From positions 1 through 34,565 of the forward strand of contig JALNZB010000036.1 of the NCBI GenBank assembly GCA_023229545.1: a DNA stretch of 34,565 nt, in the 5' to 3' direction. Source of the DNA: Sulfuritalea sp. GTDB lineage: Bacteria; Pseudomonadota; Gammaproteobacteria; Burkholderiales; Rhodocyclaceae. Both the position numbers and the translations under genes were made by a program. Each line of letters begins with the position of its first letter. Position 1 is the stretch's first letter. Shown piece by piece: positions 1-8,263 of this stretch. Below the pieces are notes generated by a model. The model was not told where the DNA came from, ran no database searches, and saw nothing but the letters and a program-made list of their open reading frames with translations.

Positions 1-220
1 AGCAATCTACCTTCTTGCCGGCGTGGGCGCTCTTTTTCCAGTCGGTGACAATGCCGGGACTCTCCTTGGTGTGGCATTCCACGCACATCTGCCCGATCTG
101 GGCATCTGCCTTGGACTTTGCCGGAAGAGTCGTTGCTGCCGTTGCGGCGTTTGCCGCGGTGAATGCGAATAAGGACAGGATAAACACCCATCCTTTCGCC
201 AGCTTGCTTAGAGATTTCAT
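1..220 (-). CDS. Secreted multiheme c-type cytochrome, 5' end only (possibly HAO-like)
   Basis: Only the first 73 codons are present; the gene runs off the left edge. The ATG at 220 is preceded by a GGGAG-type ribosome site (about 226-230). The product begins with a Sec signal peptide: basic MKSLSKLAKG, a hydrophobic stretch, then an Ala-rich cleavage region near residue 27. A first heme site, CVECH, follows at about residues 47-51, and a further Cys (VDC) lies at the window edge. The spacing CVECHTKESPGIVTDWKKSA resembles the first heme region of octaheme hydroxylamine-oxidoreductase-like and related periplasmic cytochromes. Membership of the c-type cytochromes is secure; the HAO-like assignment is inference from this short stretch. 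It lies downstream, on the same strand, of a NarX/NarL-type pair that may control it. Confidence 0.75.
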   Translation of the reverse strand, partial: MKSLSKLAKGWVFILSLFAFTAANAATAATTLPAKSKADAQIGQMCVECHTKESPGIVTDWKKSAHAGKKVDC

Positions 221-273
221 TTGGGCTCCCAGATATTGTTCCAGTTGGACAGCACGTGCGCGCCAAGTAAATA

Positions 274-290
274 ACATTGCTGATCAATGT
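274..290. promoter_or_regulatory. Inverted repeat upstream of the multiheme cytochrome gene
   Basis: ACATTG and CAATGT (274-279 and 285-290) form a perfect 6-bp inverted repeat around 5 bases, 54-70 bp upstream of the cytochrome ATG. On the minus strand it contains one good FNR/Anr half-site (TTGAT) but the second half is poor. A regulator site is plausible by position; the protein is unknown. Confidence 0.35.
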
Positions 291-336
291 GGTTTCTGCA
301 CCGCGCAATGTTAGGGACGTCGCCTCAATGAGGAAA

Positions 337-360
337 TCCGCCGGAAGCACATTCGGCGGA
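337..360 (-). terminator. Hairpin downstream of the response regulator
   Basis: TCCGCCG (337-343) pairs with CGGCGGA (354-360) around a 10-base loop. Read on the minus strand it is followed by a short TTTCC, so it may end the sensor/regulator transcript before the cytochrome gene. The T-run is weak. Confidence 0.4.
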
Positions 361-381
361 GGCAGACGACGTAGGGGGTGT

Positions 382-420
382 CCTACCAAGTAGGTAGGCG
401 GGGGTAGTTCGGAAGAACTA
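382..420. repeat. Two stacked short palindromes at the 3' end of the response regulator
   Basis: CCTACC/GGTAGG (382-387 and 393-398, 5-base loop) and TAGTTC/GAACTA (405-410 and 415-420, GGAA loop) lie back to back. The second includes the regulator stop codon. They could be RNA hairpins at the transcript end or protein sites; no T-run follows either. Confidence 0.4.
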
Positions 421-1086
421 GGTTTTGCTTGCGAGACCGTGCTCTACCGCATACACGGCGGCCTGCACGCGGCTGGTCATGCCGAGCTTCTTCAAGATTC
501 CTTGAATGTGTATCTTGACCGTGCTCTCGGCCAAATCGAGCGTACGGGCGATTTCCTTGTTGCTTGCGCCGCGGGCGAGGAAGGCGAGCGTTTCCCTTTC
601 GCGCGGCGACAACTTCTCATGGTCGGCGACAGGCTGAGGCGTAGCGGCGCTACGTACGTTCTGCATCAACTTCGCCGTCATCTGGGCCGACATTACCGCT
701 TCGCCCTCGGCGGCGCGCCGCACGGCGTTGATAAGGAAGTCGGCGTCGATATTCTTCAGCAGATAACCCTGCGCGCCGGCGCGCAGGGTTTCGAGCAGGT
801 CGTCGGCATCTTCCGAAACCGTCAGCATCACGACGCAGGTGTCCGGCACCTCCTCGATGATGAGTTGCACCGCCTCGCGCCCGGAAATGCCGGGCATGTG
901 CAGATCGAGCAGCACCACGTCGGGTTTCAGCGATTTGGCACGCTTGACGCCTTCAAGACCATCGCCGGCCTCGCCGACCACTTCAAAGCCCGCCTGGCGT
1001 TGCAGCAACGCCTTGATGCCGCTGCGAAACAGCGTGTGGTCGTCTACCAACAGTATGCGAATCGTCTGTTCCATGCTGGATGTCAT
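418..1086 (-). CDS. NarL/FixJ-family response regulator
   Basis: This 222-residue protein has a receiver domain followed by a LuxR-type helix-turn-helix. The receiver shows the acidic pair D15/D16, the probable phospho-accepting D61 in LLDLHMPG and the conserved Lys in YLLKN. The C-terminal domain begins at about residue 158 (LSPRERETLAFLARGASNKE) and keeps the LuxR DNA-contact pattern ESTVKIHIQGILKKLG. It would bind DNA when phosphorylated by its partner kinase, whose stop codon lies 5 bp upstream of the start used here. An in-frame ATG at 1074 (MEQTIRIL) is an equally credible start, and neither has a strong ribosome site. The adjacent multiheme cytochrome gene is the obvious candidate target, which is inference. 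Confidence 0.93.
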   Translation of the reverse strand: MTSSMEQTIRILLVDDHTLFRSGIKALLQRQAGFEVVGEAGDGLEGVKRAKSLKPDVVLLDLHMPGISGREAVQLIIEEVPDTCVVMLTVSEDADDLLETLRAGAQGYLLKNIDADFLINAVRRAAEGEAVMSAQMTAKLMQNVRSAATPQPVADHEKLSPRERETLAFLARGASNKEIARTLDLAESTVKIHIQGILKKLGMTSRVQAAVYAVEHGLASKT

Positions 1087-1091
1087 CGTCT

Positions 1092-3293
1092 TTATCGAGG
1101 CAGCACGAGGGTAACACAGGCGCCACGGCCAGGCGCCGTGTCCAGTTCGAGTCGCGCGCCGATGCGATGGGCGCGCTCGCGCATGATGCCGATGCCGACG
1201 TGCGAGCCGCCCTCTTCCATGACCAGCGCCGGATCAAAGCCCTTGCCGTTGTCGCGTACCGCGATGCTGAATTCTTCGTCGCCGCGCATGGTCACTTCCA
1301 CGGTCGTGGCGCCGGCATGTTTGCGCACGTTGGACAGCGCCTCCTGGATCACGTGCAGCACCTGGATGGTGCTGGTCGCGGCGGGGACGACCCCGTCGCC
1401 TTCCTTGCGGAACGAGGTAAGGACGCCGGTTTGTCCCTCGAACTTCTCCAGCGCGCTACGGATGGCGTCGTCGAGTTCGGCGTGGTCCACCTTGATGCGG
1501 AAGTGCACCAGGAGTTCGCGCACGTTGTCGTAGCTCTCCTGGATTCCCTCGCCCATGAGAGCCAGTTCCGCCGTTGCCGTTTCGAGCTGGCCGTTGTGCA
1601 GCGATTCCTTCAGCATCTGGGCTTGTATGTTGAGGAAAGCCAGTGACTGGGCAATGCTGTCGTGCAGTTCCTGGGCAAGCAGATTACGTTCCTCGGAAAC
1701 CGCCATTTCCTTTTCGCGCACCACCAGGCGCAGGTTCTCGATCACCACGCCCAGATGCAGGCCGATGGCTTCCAGCAGTCGCAACTCGTGGGCGGCAAGA
1801 ATTCGCACTTCGTCGAAGAACAATGTAAAGACACCGAGAACCTGGTTCTTGGAGCAGATCGGGATGGCGGCCATGGCGGCGTAGCCTGCGCGCTTGCAGT
1901 TTGTCAGCAGTGTCACGTTGCGCGGGGGAACTGACAAATCCCTGGTCACGGACGTGCCCTGGATGGCGGCATTTCCGCACAGGCAGGAACCCATCGGCAG
2001 GCGGGCCTCGGCCTTGAGAATGGTTTCCGACATGTTGCTGCTGACGACGATTTCCAGTTCGTGCGTCGCCGTGTTCACCAGTCGCACCATGCCGCCGCAC
2101 ACACCGAGCAGGTTGCAAAGCTTCTGCAACACGCCTTTGCACACGGCTTCGCGGCTGGCCGGTTCCGCCAGATACGAGGTGATCTCATAGAGCAGCGCAA
2201 GTTCGCGATTCTTCTGCTCGACATCACGCCTCTCGTCGGCCAGGGTCTGCTGCGTCTTCTTGACTTCGGTGATGTCCGTAGCGCCGAGCACCAATACGGT
2301 TTGGCCGGAGAACTCGACAGCACGAACGGATACCAGCGCTTCGATCATGGAACGGCGGGAATCGAGAAGGATGACCTCGTATTCGTTAAGGCTTTCGCCC
2401 TTGATTATCCTGGCGAGGAAATTCCGACTGGCGTCATGGTCTCCGTCCAGGTAGTCCTTCAGGTTCGTTGTGGTCAGTTCTTCAATCGGCAACCCGAGTA
2501 GATCCGTCACCTTCTGATTGGCGTGAAGAATCGTCAACGTGCCGCTGTCGATCAACAGCAGAGCGGTCGGGCTCACCGAGAAGAGCAGTTCCAGGTCTTC
2601 ATCGCGCTTGGCGAGTTCCTGCATGTCGCGCTGGATACGGCGCGTTGCCGGAGCGAAAATGAAAGCGGCTTCGAGCATCAATACCAGCAGCGTGACGGCC
2701 ATCAATCCGATCTCGAACCAGCGGGCAAACTCGACTTTCGCGTTGGCCTCGCGGTCATAGCGAAACACGATGTCGTCCATCCCGTTGAGGAACTCCGCCT
2801 CGTGCTCCCTCAGGTTGCGAATGCTTTGAGCCAGTGCTGCGGCGCCTCCGGACGACGACACGATGGTTCTCGCGGTGGACACAATTGCCTCGTAGTGCGG
2901 CTGAATGCGCTCAAACAGCGCGATGACCTCCTTGCTGTTTTTCCCCGGCAGTCCCATGGCGCCATCGCCTCGCAACAGACCGACATGGGAGCGTTGCCAC
3001 AGGCTGAGGGCTTCTGCGAGTTCCATGCGAAAACGGGATGCGGTATTGGCTGATTCGGCATTCGAGACGTAATAGCTCAGCTTGGTGATCTTCTGACTCA
3101 GCATGCGCTGTCGGCCCGCAATGTTGACCACGCGCGAGTCATGCATCTGATCGGAGACCAGGAATTGCATCAGGGCCTGGGATGCCATCGTCAGAATCGC
3201 AATGAGCGACAGCGCCACAATGTAGCGTCTGCGCAATTGACTTGCCGACAGACGCGCCGCGCTGGTGTGTTGAGACTGGATATTGGGTGACAT
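1092..3293 (-). CDS. NarX-like membrane sensor histidine kinase with PAS and GAF domains
   Basis: The 733-residue protein has membrane segment 1 at about residues 24-46 and a PilJ/NarX-type periplasmic sensor. The stretch RVVNIAGRQRMLSQKI (54-69) resembles the P-box region of nitrate/nitrite sensors. Membrane segment 2 spans about 194-214, followed by a PAS domain (235-345), a Cys-rich GAF domain (365-520) and a HisKA_3/HATPase_c kinase core. The phospho-accepting His is H544 in ELHDSIAQS. The ATP-binding motifs are EALSNVRKHA (651-660), DNGKGF (681-686) and a Gly-rich VGIGIMRERA. Several GAF cysteines (394, 399, 437, 439, 466, 480) are notable. It should phosphorylate the following NarL-type regulator. 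Its signal (nitrate, nitrite, NO or redox) is not decided by the sequence. Only 22 bp separate it from the upstream dehydrogenase gene, so readthrough is possible. Confidence 0.93.
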   Translation of the reverse strand: MSPNIQSQHTSAARLSASQLRRRYIVALSLIAILTMASQALMQFLVSDQMHDSRVVNIAGRQRMLSQKITKLSYYVSNAESANTASRFRMELAEALSLWQRSHVGLLRGDGAMGLPGKNSKEVIALFERIQPHYEAIVSTARTIVSSSGGAAALAQSIRNLREHEAEFLNGMDDIVFRYDREANAKVEFARWFEIGLMAVTLLVLMLEAAFIFAPATRRIQRDMQELAKRDEDLELLFSVSPTALLLIDSGTLTILHANQKVTDLLGLPIEELTTTNLKDYLDGDHDASRNFLARIIKGESLNEYEVILLDSRRSMIEALVSVRAVEFSGQTVLVLGATDITEVKKTQQTLADERRDVEQKNRELALLYEITSYLAEPASREAVCKGVLQKLCNLLGVCGGMVRLVNTATHELEIVVSSNMSETILKAEARLPMGSCLCGNAAIQGTSVTRDLSVPPRNVTLLTNCKRAGYAAMAAIPICSKNQVLGVFTLFFDEVRILAAHELRLLEAIGLHLGVVIENLRLVVREKEMAVSEERNLLAQELHDSIAQSLAFLNIQAQMLKESLHNGQLETATAELALMGEGIQESYDNVRELLVHFRIKVDHAELDDAIRSALEKFEGQTGVLTSFRKEGDGVVPAATSTIQVLHVIQEALSNVRKHAGATTVEVTMRGDEEFSIAVRDNGKGFDPALVMEEGGSHVGIGIMRERAHRIGARLELDTAPGRGACVTLVLPR

Positions 3294-3315
3294 CTATTGC
3301 GAGCGCAACACGAGA

Positions 3316-4854
3316 TCAGGTTTCCGCAGTGAGCAGCGAGACACCCAGCAAGGCGCGGCGTTTCAGCCACGGGCTGGGACGGTAGCGCGGGTCGCCGTAA
3401 AAGTTCTGCATTGCTTCGAGGATCGCCAGCACGTTCCTGGCGCCGAGCGCATCGCCCAAGGCCAGCGGGCCTTTGGCATAGCCCAGCCCCAAGCTTACCG
3501 CGAGGTCAATGTCGACCGGGCTGGCGATGCGCTGCTGGGCGATGTCGCAACCGATGTTCACGATGCTGGCGATGATGCGCTGGGCGACAAATCCGGCGCT
3601 GTCGCGGATCACGCTGACTGCTGTGCCATCGGCGGCAAACAGGGCGTGCGCCGCGTCGCGCATGGCGGATGTGGTAAGTGGCGTGCTCATCAGGGTACGC
3701 CGCGCCGTCTCGCCGGCGCCGACTCCCAACAGGCAGTCGATGGCGATGGTACGTCTGGGGTCGAGACCCTGCGTCACGCAGCGAGTGGTGGCGTCGCTGC
3801 CCAGCGGGGTGACGATGCACAGCGCCTCGTTGCTCGGTGCGAACTCCGTCTCCACGGTGATGCCGGCTTTGGCGGCGATCTCGCGCACGGCATCCGCCCA
3901 CTCCGGGATGGTCTGGCTGACCCAAACGCTGGCGGCTCTGGCGGTCGGCACGGCCACCACCGGCATCGGTTCCGGCGTGCCATTGGTGTAGCGGTAGAAG
4001 CCGCGACCGGTCTTGCGCCCCAGCAGCCCGCCGGCCAGTCGTTGCGCCGCCAGTGCCGAGGGCCGATAGCGCGGCTCCTGGAAGTACTGGTGGTAGATGG
4101 ATTCCATCACCGGTTGCGAAACGTCGAGACCGGTGAGATCGAGCAACTCGAAGGGTCCCATGCCAAAGCCGGCGGCATCCGTCATGATGCGGTCGATTTC
4201 CCAGAAATCGGCGACGCCTTCACCGAGGATGCGTAGCGCTTCGGTGACAAAACCGCGACCGGCGTGATTGACGACGAAGCCCGGCGTGTCGCGGGCTCGC
4301 ACCGCCGTGTGGCCCATGCGCCGGCCCAGCGCCAGCAGTGTTTCCGACACCCACGGCGCGGTGAGCAGACCGTCGATGACCTCGACGATTTTCATCAGCG
4401 GCACGGGATTGAACATGTGAAAACCGCCGACGCGCCCCGGTCGCTTGCAGGCGGCGGCAATCGATGTCACCGACAGCGACGAGGTATTGCTGGCGAGTAT
4501 GCAATCGGCAGCGATGATGTCCTCCAGTTGCTGGAACAACTGTTGCTTGACAGCGAGATCTTCGACAATGGCCTCGACGATGATCTGCGCCGAAGCCAGT
4601 TCATCGAGGCGCGGCACGACTTCCAGTTTGGCCGACGCGGCGGCGAGCGCCTCGGCCGAGATATTGCCCTTGTCAGCCAGCGTGCTCAGCGCACCCACCA
4701 CGGTTTCGCGCGCGCCGGCTGCCGCGCCTTGCATGGCGTCGAACAGCAGTACGCGGATGCCGGCCTGCGCGGCGATCTGGGCGATGCCGCGACCCATGGC
4801 GCCAGTGCCGACGATGCCGATGCAGAGAGATGGCGACTGGACGTCGACGGGCAT
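3316..4854 (-). CDS. 3-hydroxyacyl-CoA dehydrogenase (PaaH/PaaC-like)
   Basis: This cytosolic, NAD-dependent enzyme oxidises 3-hydroxyacyl-CoA to 3-oxoacyl-CoA in fatty-acid or aromatic (phenylacetate-type) degradation. The N-terminal Rossmann motif is GIVGTGAMGRGIAQIAAQAG, followed by ASNTSSLSVT and the 3HCDH helical domain (GFVVNHAGRGFVTEALRILG). A second, degenerate Rossmann-like unit precedes another 3HCDH domain (SAGFVAQRIIASIVNIGCDI). That two-part plan at about 510 residues fits PaaH-type enzymes. I chose ATG 4854 (512 residues), preceded by AGGACA; a TTG at 4887 would add 11 residues. No acyl-CoA thiolase or hydratase gene is near, so the pathway is open. Confidence 0.9.
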   Translation of the reverse strand: MPVDVQSPSLCIGIVGTGAMGRGIAQIAAQAGIRVLLFDAMQGAAAGARETVVGALSTLADKGNISAEALAAASAKLEVVPRLDELASAQIIVEAIVEDLAVKQQLFQQLEDIIAADCILASNTSSLSVTSIAAACKRPGRVGGFHMFNPVPLMKIVEVIDGLLTAPWVSETLLALGRRMGHTAVRARDTPGFVVNHAGRGFVTEALRILGEGVADFWEIDRIMTDAAGFGMGPFELLDLTGLDVSQPVMESIYHQYFQEPRYRPSALAAQRLAGGLLGRKTGRGFYRYTNGTPEPMPVVAVPTARAASVWVSQTIPEWADAVREIAAKAGITVETEFAPSNEALCIVTPLGSDATTRCVTQGLDPRRTIAIDCLLGVGAGETARRTLMSTPLTTSAMRDAAHALFAADGTAVSVIRDSAGFVAQRIIASIVNIGCDIAQQRIASPVDIDLAVSLGLGYAKGPLALGDALGARNVLAILEAMQNFYGDPRYRPSPWLKRRALLGVSLLTAET

Positions 4855-4927
4855 GGGGAGTTGTCCTGAGTGGGGCTGCACGCCCAATCAGCCTTTGAAA
4901 CGGGGGCGGAGGAGGGCGTTCAGCGAC

Positions 4928-5752
4928 CTACCAGAGCCGCCACCAGGGCAGGGCGGTGTTGAGGCCGCGCGCGTAGTACTCGCTCTTGGGGAAGTTCTTG
5001 CGCATCACGCGCTCGGCATCGTCGCGCAGGTCGTTCATGCCGAGCAGATCATAGGCCTTGATCATGATGAACAGAGCCTCTTCATTGGCCGGTGCATCGG
5101 GGTAGGTCTTGATCGCGGTTTGCGCGCGATTGACGGCGGCGACGTAAGCCTCGCGCTTCATGTAGTAGCGGGCGACATGCACCTCATGCGAAGAGAGGGC
5201 ATTGACCAGGTATTTCATGCGCGCCGTGGCGTCCGGCGTGTACTTGCTTTCGGGATACTTACTGACCAGCACCTTGAAGGCATCGAAGGAGTCGCGCGCG
5301 GCCTTGGGGTCGCGCTCACTGAGATCCTGCAGGCTGATGTAGCCGAGCAGGCCGAGGTCCTCGTTGAAGTTGGTCAGACCCTTGAGGTAGTAGGCGTAGT
5401 CGACGTTGGGATGGTTCGGATGCAGGCGGATGAAACGGTCGCAGGCGGCGATGGCGGATGCCGGCTCGCTCTGGCGAAAATAGGCATAGGCGACTTCAAG
5501 CTGCGCCTGCTGCGCGTAGCGTCCGTAGGGGAAACGGGCTTCGAGCTTTTCAAAAAACTTGATCGCCTTGTCGTAGGCGCCCTCGTTCATGGCGTCCTTG
5601 GCTTCGCTGTAGAGCTTGTTGGGCGTCCAGCCGGCGGTTGCATCGACCACATCGGGCAGCAAGCCGCAACCGCCGAGCAGGGTCGCGCCGAGACTGGCGC
5701 CGATGAATACGATGGGGGCGAGCGCCCGCAGGAATGCCGCTACACTACGCAT
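4928..5752 (-). CDS. bamD: Outer membrane assembly lipoprotein BamD
   Basis: BamD is the essential lipoprotein partner of BamA in inserting beta-barrel proteins into the outer membrane. The 274-residue product has a lipoprotein signal ending LLGGC, with the lipidated Cys at position 29. TPR-like repeats follow: KLYSEAKDAMNEGAYDKAIK, FEKLEARFPYGRYAQQAQLE and AYFRQSEPASAIAACDRFIR. These match the conserved BamD N-terminal repeats in sequence and spacing, and the length is normal for the family. The gene diverges from rluD: the two ATG codons overlap head to head at 5750-5753, an arrangement common in Betaproteobacteria. A TATAAT box sits 30 bp upstream inside the start region of rluD. Confidence 0.97.
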   Translation of the reverse strand: MRSVAAFLRALAPIVFIGASLGATLLGGCGLLPDVVDATAGWTPNKLYSEAKDAMNEGAYDKAIKFFEKLEARFPYGRYAQQAQLEVAYAYFRQSEPASAIAACDRFIRLHPNHPNVDYAYYLKGLTNFNEDLGLLGYISLQDLSERDPKAARDSFDAFKVLVSKYPESKYTPDATARMKYLVNALSSHEVHVARYYMKREAYVAAVNRAQTAIKTYPDAPANEEALFIMIKAYDLLGMNDLRDDAERVMRKNFPKSEYYARGLNTALPWWRLW

Positions 5753-6725
5753 GGTGAAAACCTCGCATGAATTTCCGCCTGATTATAGCCGAAGCCCCAG
5801 CCTGCCTCCGAGCGCGCAAGTGCCCCGCGAATGCGCCGGCTGGCGGCTCGACGCGGTATTGGCCAAGCTGTTTCCCGAGCACTCGCGCAGCCGCTTGCAG
5901 GGCTGGCTCAAGCAGGGGCTGATTCACCTCGACGGCAGCGAGGCGGAGCCCAAGCGCAAGGTGTATGGCGGCGAACGGATCGATTTCGACGCCAGCGCCG
6001 CCGTACCGCCAGCGCCGACTCTTGCCGAGGCCGCCGAGGATATTGCACTCGCCGTGGTGTTCGAGGACGAGGCTTTGATCGTCGTCGACAAACCCGCCGG
6101 ACTGGTGGTGCATCCGGGCAATGGCAATCCTTCCGGCACGCTGATGAATGCGCTGCTGCACCATGCGCCGCAACTGGCCGAGATACCGCGCGCTGGCATC
6201 GTGCATCGACTCGACAAGGACACCAGCGGCCTGCTGGTGGTGGCGAAGACGCTGATCGCGCAGACCGATCTGGTGCGGCAGATGCAGGCCCGCTCAGTCA
6301 AGCGGCATTACCTTGCGCTGGCGCTGGGCAATGTGGAGCGCGACGGCTCGGTCGATGCGCCGCTGGGGCGCCACGCCGTACAGCGGACCAAAATGGCTAT
6401 CGTGCGCGCCGGTGGCAAGGAGGCACGGACGCATTACACGGTACTCGAACGTTTTGCCAAGGCCACGCTGCTGGAATGTCGGCTGGAGACCGGGCGCACG
6501 CATCAGATCCGCGTGCATATGGCGTCGATCAAGCATCCGCTGGCCGGCGACGCGGTGTATGGCAAGGCGAAGAGCGGCGACGCGCGGCTCGACGCCTTTC
6601 CGCGCCAAGCGCTGCATGCATGGCGGCTGGCCTTGCGGCACCCGGCGACGGCCATTGACATGGCATGGGAGTCCGCGCTGCCCGCCGATTTCGCGGCTTT
6701 GCTGGATGAACTGCGGCATGAGTAA
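5751..6725 (+). CDS. rluD: 23S rRNA pseudouridine synthase RluD
   Basis: RluD makes pseudouridines in helix 69 of 23S rRNA. The translation has an N-terminal S4 RNA-binding domain (WRLDAVLAKLFPEHSRSRLQ) and the catalytic motif HRLDKDTSGLLVVAKT, whose Asp is the nucleophile. VDKPAGLVVHPGNGNP and LETGRTHQIRVHM are further family signatures. With the ATG at 5751 the protein has 324 residues, but a GTG at 5820 is in frame, trims an unconserved 23-residue leader and would keep the bamD promoter out of the coding region. The 3' end overlaps pgeF by 8 bp, so the two are likely co-translated. Bases 5999-6020 encode AAVPPAPT and match the dispersed 22-bp element exactly, in inverse orientation. Confidence 0.95.
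   Translation: MVKTSHEFPPDYSRSPSLPPSAQVPRECAGWRLDAVLAKLFPEHSRSRLQGWLKQGLIHLDGSEAEPKRKVYGGERIDFDASAAVPPAPTLAEAAEDIALAVVFEDEALIVVDKPAGLVVHPGNGNPSGTLMNALLHHAPQLAEIPRAGIVHRLDKDTSGLLVVAKTLIAQTDLVRQMQARSVKRHYLALALGNVERDGSVDAPLGRHAVQRTKMAIVRAGGKEARTHYTVLERFAKATLLECRLETGRTHQIRVHMASIKHPLAGDAVYGKAKSGDARLDAFPRQALHAWRLALRHPATAIDMAWESALPADFAALLDELRHE
5782..5787 (-). promoter_or_regulatory. -10 box for bamD
   Basis: A perfect TATAAT on the minus strand (5787 to 5782) lies 30 bp upstream of the bamD ATG. No good -35 is seen at the usual distance. It lies inside the first codons of rluD if rluD starts at 5751, which favours a later rluD start. Confidence 0.55.
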
Positions 6726-7443
6726 TTGCATCCTGCCCGACTGGCCGGCGCCGCTTGGCGTGCGCGCACTGGCGACGACGCGTCGCGGCGGTGTCAGCCG
6801 GGCGCCGTGGCGCGGCTTCAATCTCGGCGCCCACGTCGGCGACGACCCGCAGGCGGTGGCTGCAAACCGGGCGCTGCTGCGCCGCGATCTGCCAGCCGAG
6901 CCGGTGTGGCTGTCCCAGGTGCATGGCATACGCTGCGTCGATGCCGCCATCACGGAACCCGGCACGGAGGCCGATGCCAGTTTCACGCGGCAGCGCGGCG
7001 TGGTCTGTGCCGTGCTCACCGCCGACTGCCTGCCGGTGCTGCTGTGCGATGAGCGGGCGACGGTGGTGGGCGTCGCGCACGCCGGCTGGCGCGGACTGGT
7101 GGCGGGCGTGATCGAGTCGACGGTCGCTGCGATGGGGGAACCGGGAACGCGCCTCATGGCCTGGCTCGGTCCCGCCATCGGGCCGCGAGCCTTTGAAGTT
7201 GGTGGCGAGGTGCGTGAACTATTCGTCGGCCACGATCCCGACGCGGCGAGCGCGTTTGCCGTTGGCGCCGACGGCAAATGGCTGTGCGACATTCATCAAC
7301 TGGCGCGTCGGCGGCTTGATGCGCTGGGCATTCGCCGTATTACCGGCGCCGACTCTTGCACCCTGAGCGATGCGGCGAGCTTCTTTTCCTACCGGCGCGA
7401 CGGCGTCACCGGGCGCATGACCAGCCTGATCTGGCTGGATTAG
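6718..7443 (+). CDS. pgeF: YfiH/LACC1-family purine nucleoside phosphorylase (PgeF)
   Basis: This 241-residue protein belongs to the YfiH/LACC1 (DUF152) family. Characterised members are zinc-dependent enzymes acting on purine nucleosides and have a proposed role in peptidoglycan fidelity. Family signatures are WLSQVHG, VLTADCLPVLL, VAHAGWRGL, WLGPAIGP and the C-terminal ADSCTLSD and FFSYRRDG. The His and Cys residues of the metal site are all present. The ATG at 6718 lies inside the end of rluD, so the two genes overlap by 8 bp; rluD-pgeF is a conserved proteobacterial pair. Bases 7333-7359 resemble the rluD-internal copy of the dispersed element (23 of 27 by eye) but in another reading frame. 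Confidence 0.94.
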   Translation: MSNCILPDWPAPLGVRALATTRRGGVSRAPWRGFNLGAHVGDDPQAVAANRALLRRDLPAEPVWLSQVHGIRCVDAAITEPGTEADASFTRQRGVVCAVLTADCLPVLLCDERATVVGVAHAGWRGLVAGVIESTVAAMGEPGTRLMAWLGPAIGPRAFEVGGEVRELFVGHDPDAASAFAVGADGKWLCDIHQLARRRLDALGIRRITGADSCTLSDAASFFSYRRDGVTGRMTSLIWLD

Positions 7444-7447
7444 CGCC

Positions 7448-7453
7448 TATAAT
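7448..7453 (+). promoter_or_regulatory. -10 box immediately before the ZIP transporter ATG
   Basis: A perfect TATAAT ends 8 bp before the ATG at 7462. If used, transcription would start at or within a couple of bases of the ATG, giving a leaderless message. No clear -35 is visible, and readthrough from pgeF is an alternative. Confidence 0.45.
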
Positions 7454-7461
7454 TCCGGCCC

Positions 7462-8247
7462 ATGTCGGTTATTTCCTGGATCATTGTCATGTCATTCGCC
7501 GGCGGCGCCCTGAGCGTTCTCGCCGCCGCCGCGTTTGCCTTCAAGGCGCGGACGCAATGGGTGTCGCTGCTCGTCAGCTATGCCATCGGCGCGCTGCTCG
7601 GCGCCTCCTTCCTCGAAGTCCTGCCGCATGCCATCACCGCTGGCGGCGATGCGACGACCACCATGGCGACGGTGCTCGGCGGCATCCTGGCGTTTTTCGT
7701 ACTGGAAAAGCTGGTGCTCTGGCGTCATTGCCATATCGAGTCCTGCGAAGGACACGAGCCGTTGGCGCATGACCACGGTCACGATCATGGTCGTAGCGGC
7801 CTGATGATCATGGTGGGCGATACCTTCCACAACTTTGTCGATGGCGTGCTGATCGCGGCGGCCTTCATGGAAGACGTGCGGCTCGGCATAATCACCGCGC
7901 TGGCGATGATCGCGCACGAAATTCCGCAGGAGGTGGGCGACTTCGTCATCCTGCTGCATTCTGGATACAGCAAGGGGCGCGCGCTGGCCTTCAACCTGCT
8001 CTCCAGCCTGGCGACGCTGGTCGGCGCCCTGTTGGCCTATGTCGCGCTGGGCCAGGTGCAAAGCGCAGTGCCGGTGCTGCTCGCCTTGGCAGCGGCGAGC
8101 ATGATCTACGTGGCGGTGGCCGACCTGATTCCGGGCCTGCACAAACGCCCGGAAATTCGCGCCACCGTGCAGCAGGTGCTGTTGATCGCGGCGGGTATCG
8201 GCACCATCGTCCTTACCCACCACATCGTCGATCATCTCGCGGAGTAG
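7462..8247 (+). CDS. ZIP-family divalent metal transporter
   Basis: This inner-membrane ZIP protein of 261 residues is expected to move zinc or other divalent metals into the cytosol. It has about eight hydrophobic segments and a His-rich loop (HDHGHDHG, about residues 102-109) between segments 3 and 4. The two metal-site motifs are HNFVDGVLIAAAF and HEIPQEVGDF. The second is the HEIPxE signature shared by GufA/ZupT-like members and animal ZIP proteins. It follows pgeF by 18 bp on the same strand. Substrate specificity cannot be read from sequence. There is no good ribosome site upstream, which fits the possible leaderless start. Confidence 0.93.
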   Translation: MSVISWIIVMSFAGGALSVLAAAAFAFKARTQWVSLLVSYAIGALLGASFLEVLPHAITAGGDATTTMATVLGGILAFFVLEKLVLWRHCHIESCEGHEPLAHDHGHDHGRSGLMIMVGDTFHNFVDGVLIAAAFMEDVRLGIITALAMIAHEIPQEVGDFVILLHSGYSKGRALAFNLLSSLATLVGALLAYVALGQVQSAVPVLLALAAASMIYVAVADLIPGLHKRPEIRATVQQVLLIAAGIGTIVLTHHIVDHLAE

Positions 8248-8263
8248 GCGATTCCTGTTTCGC

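Noticed and set aside
382..398. NarL heptamer pair
   Set aside because: The TACC-type words here do not fit the TACYNMT consensus in the 7-2-7 arrangement, so no NarL site is claimed.
7333..7359. Segment of pgeF resembling the rluD-internal copy of the 22-bp element (23 of 27 by eye)
   Set aside because: It encodes the conserved pgeF ADSCT motif in a different frame, so similarity may come from coding constraint; kept out of the repeat list until a genome-wide count is done.
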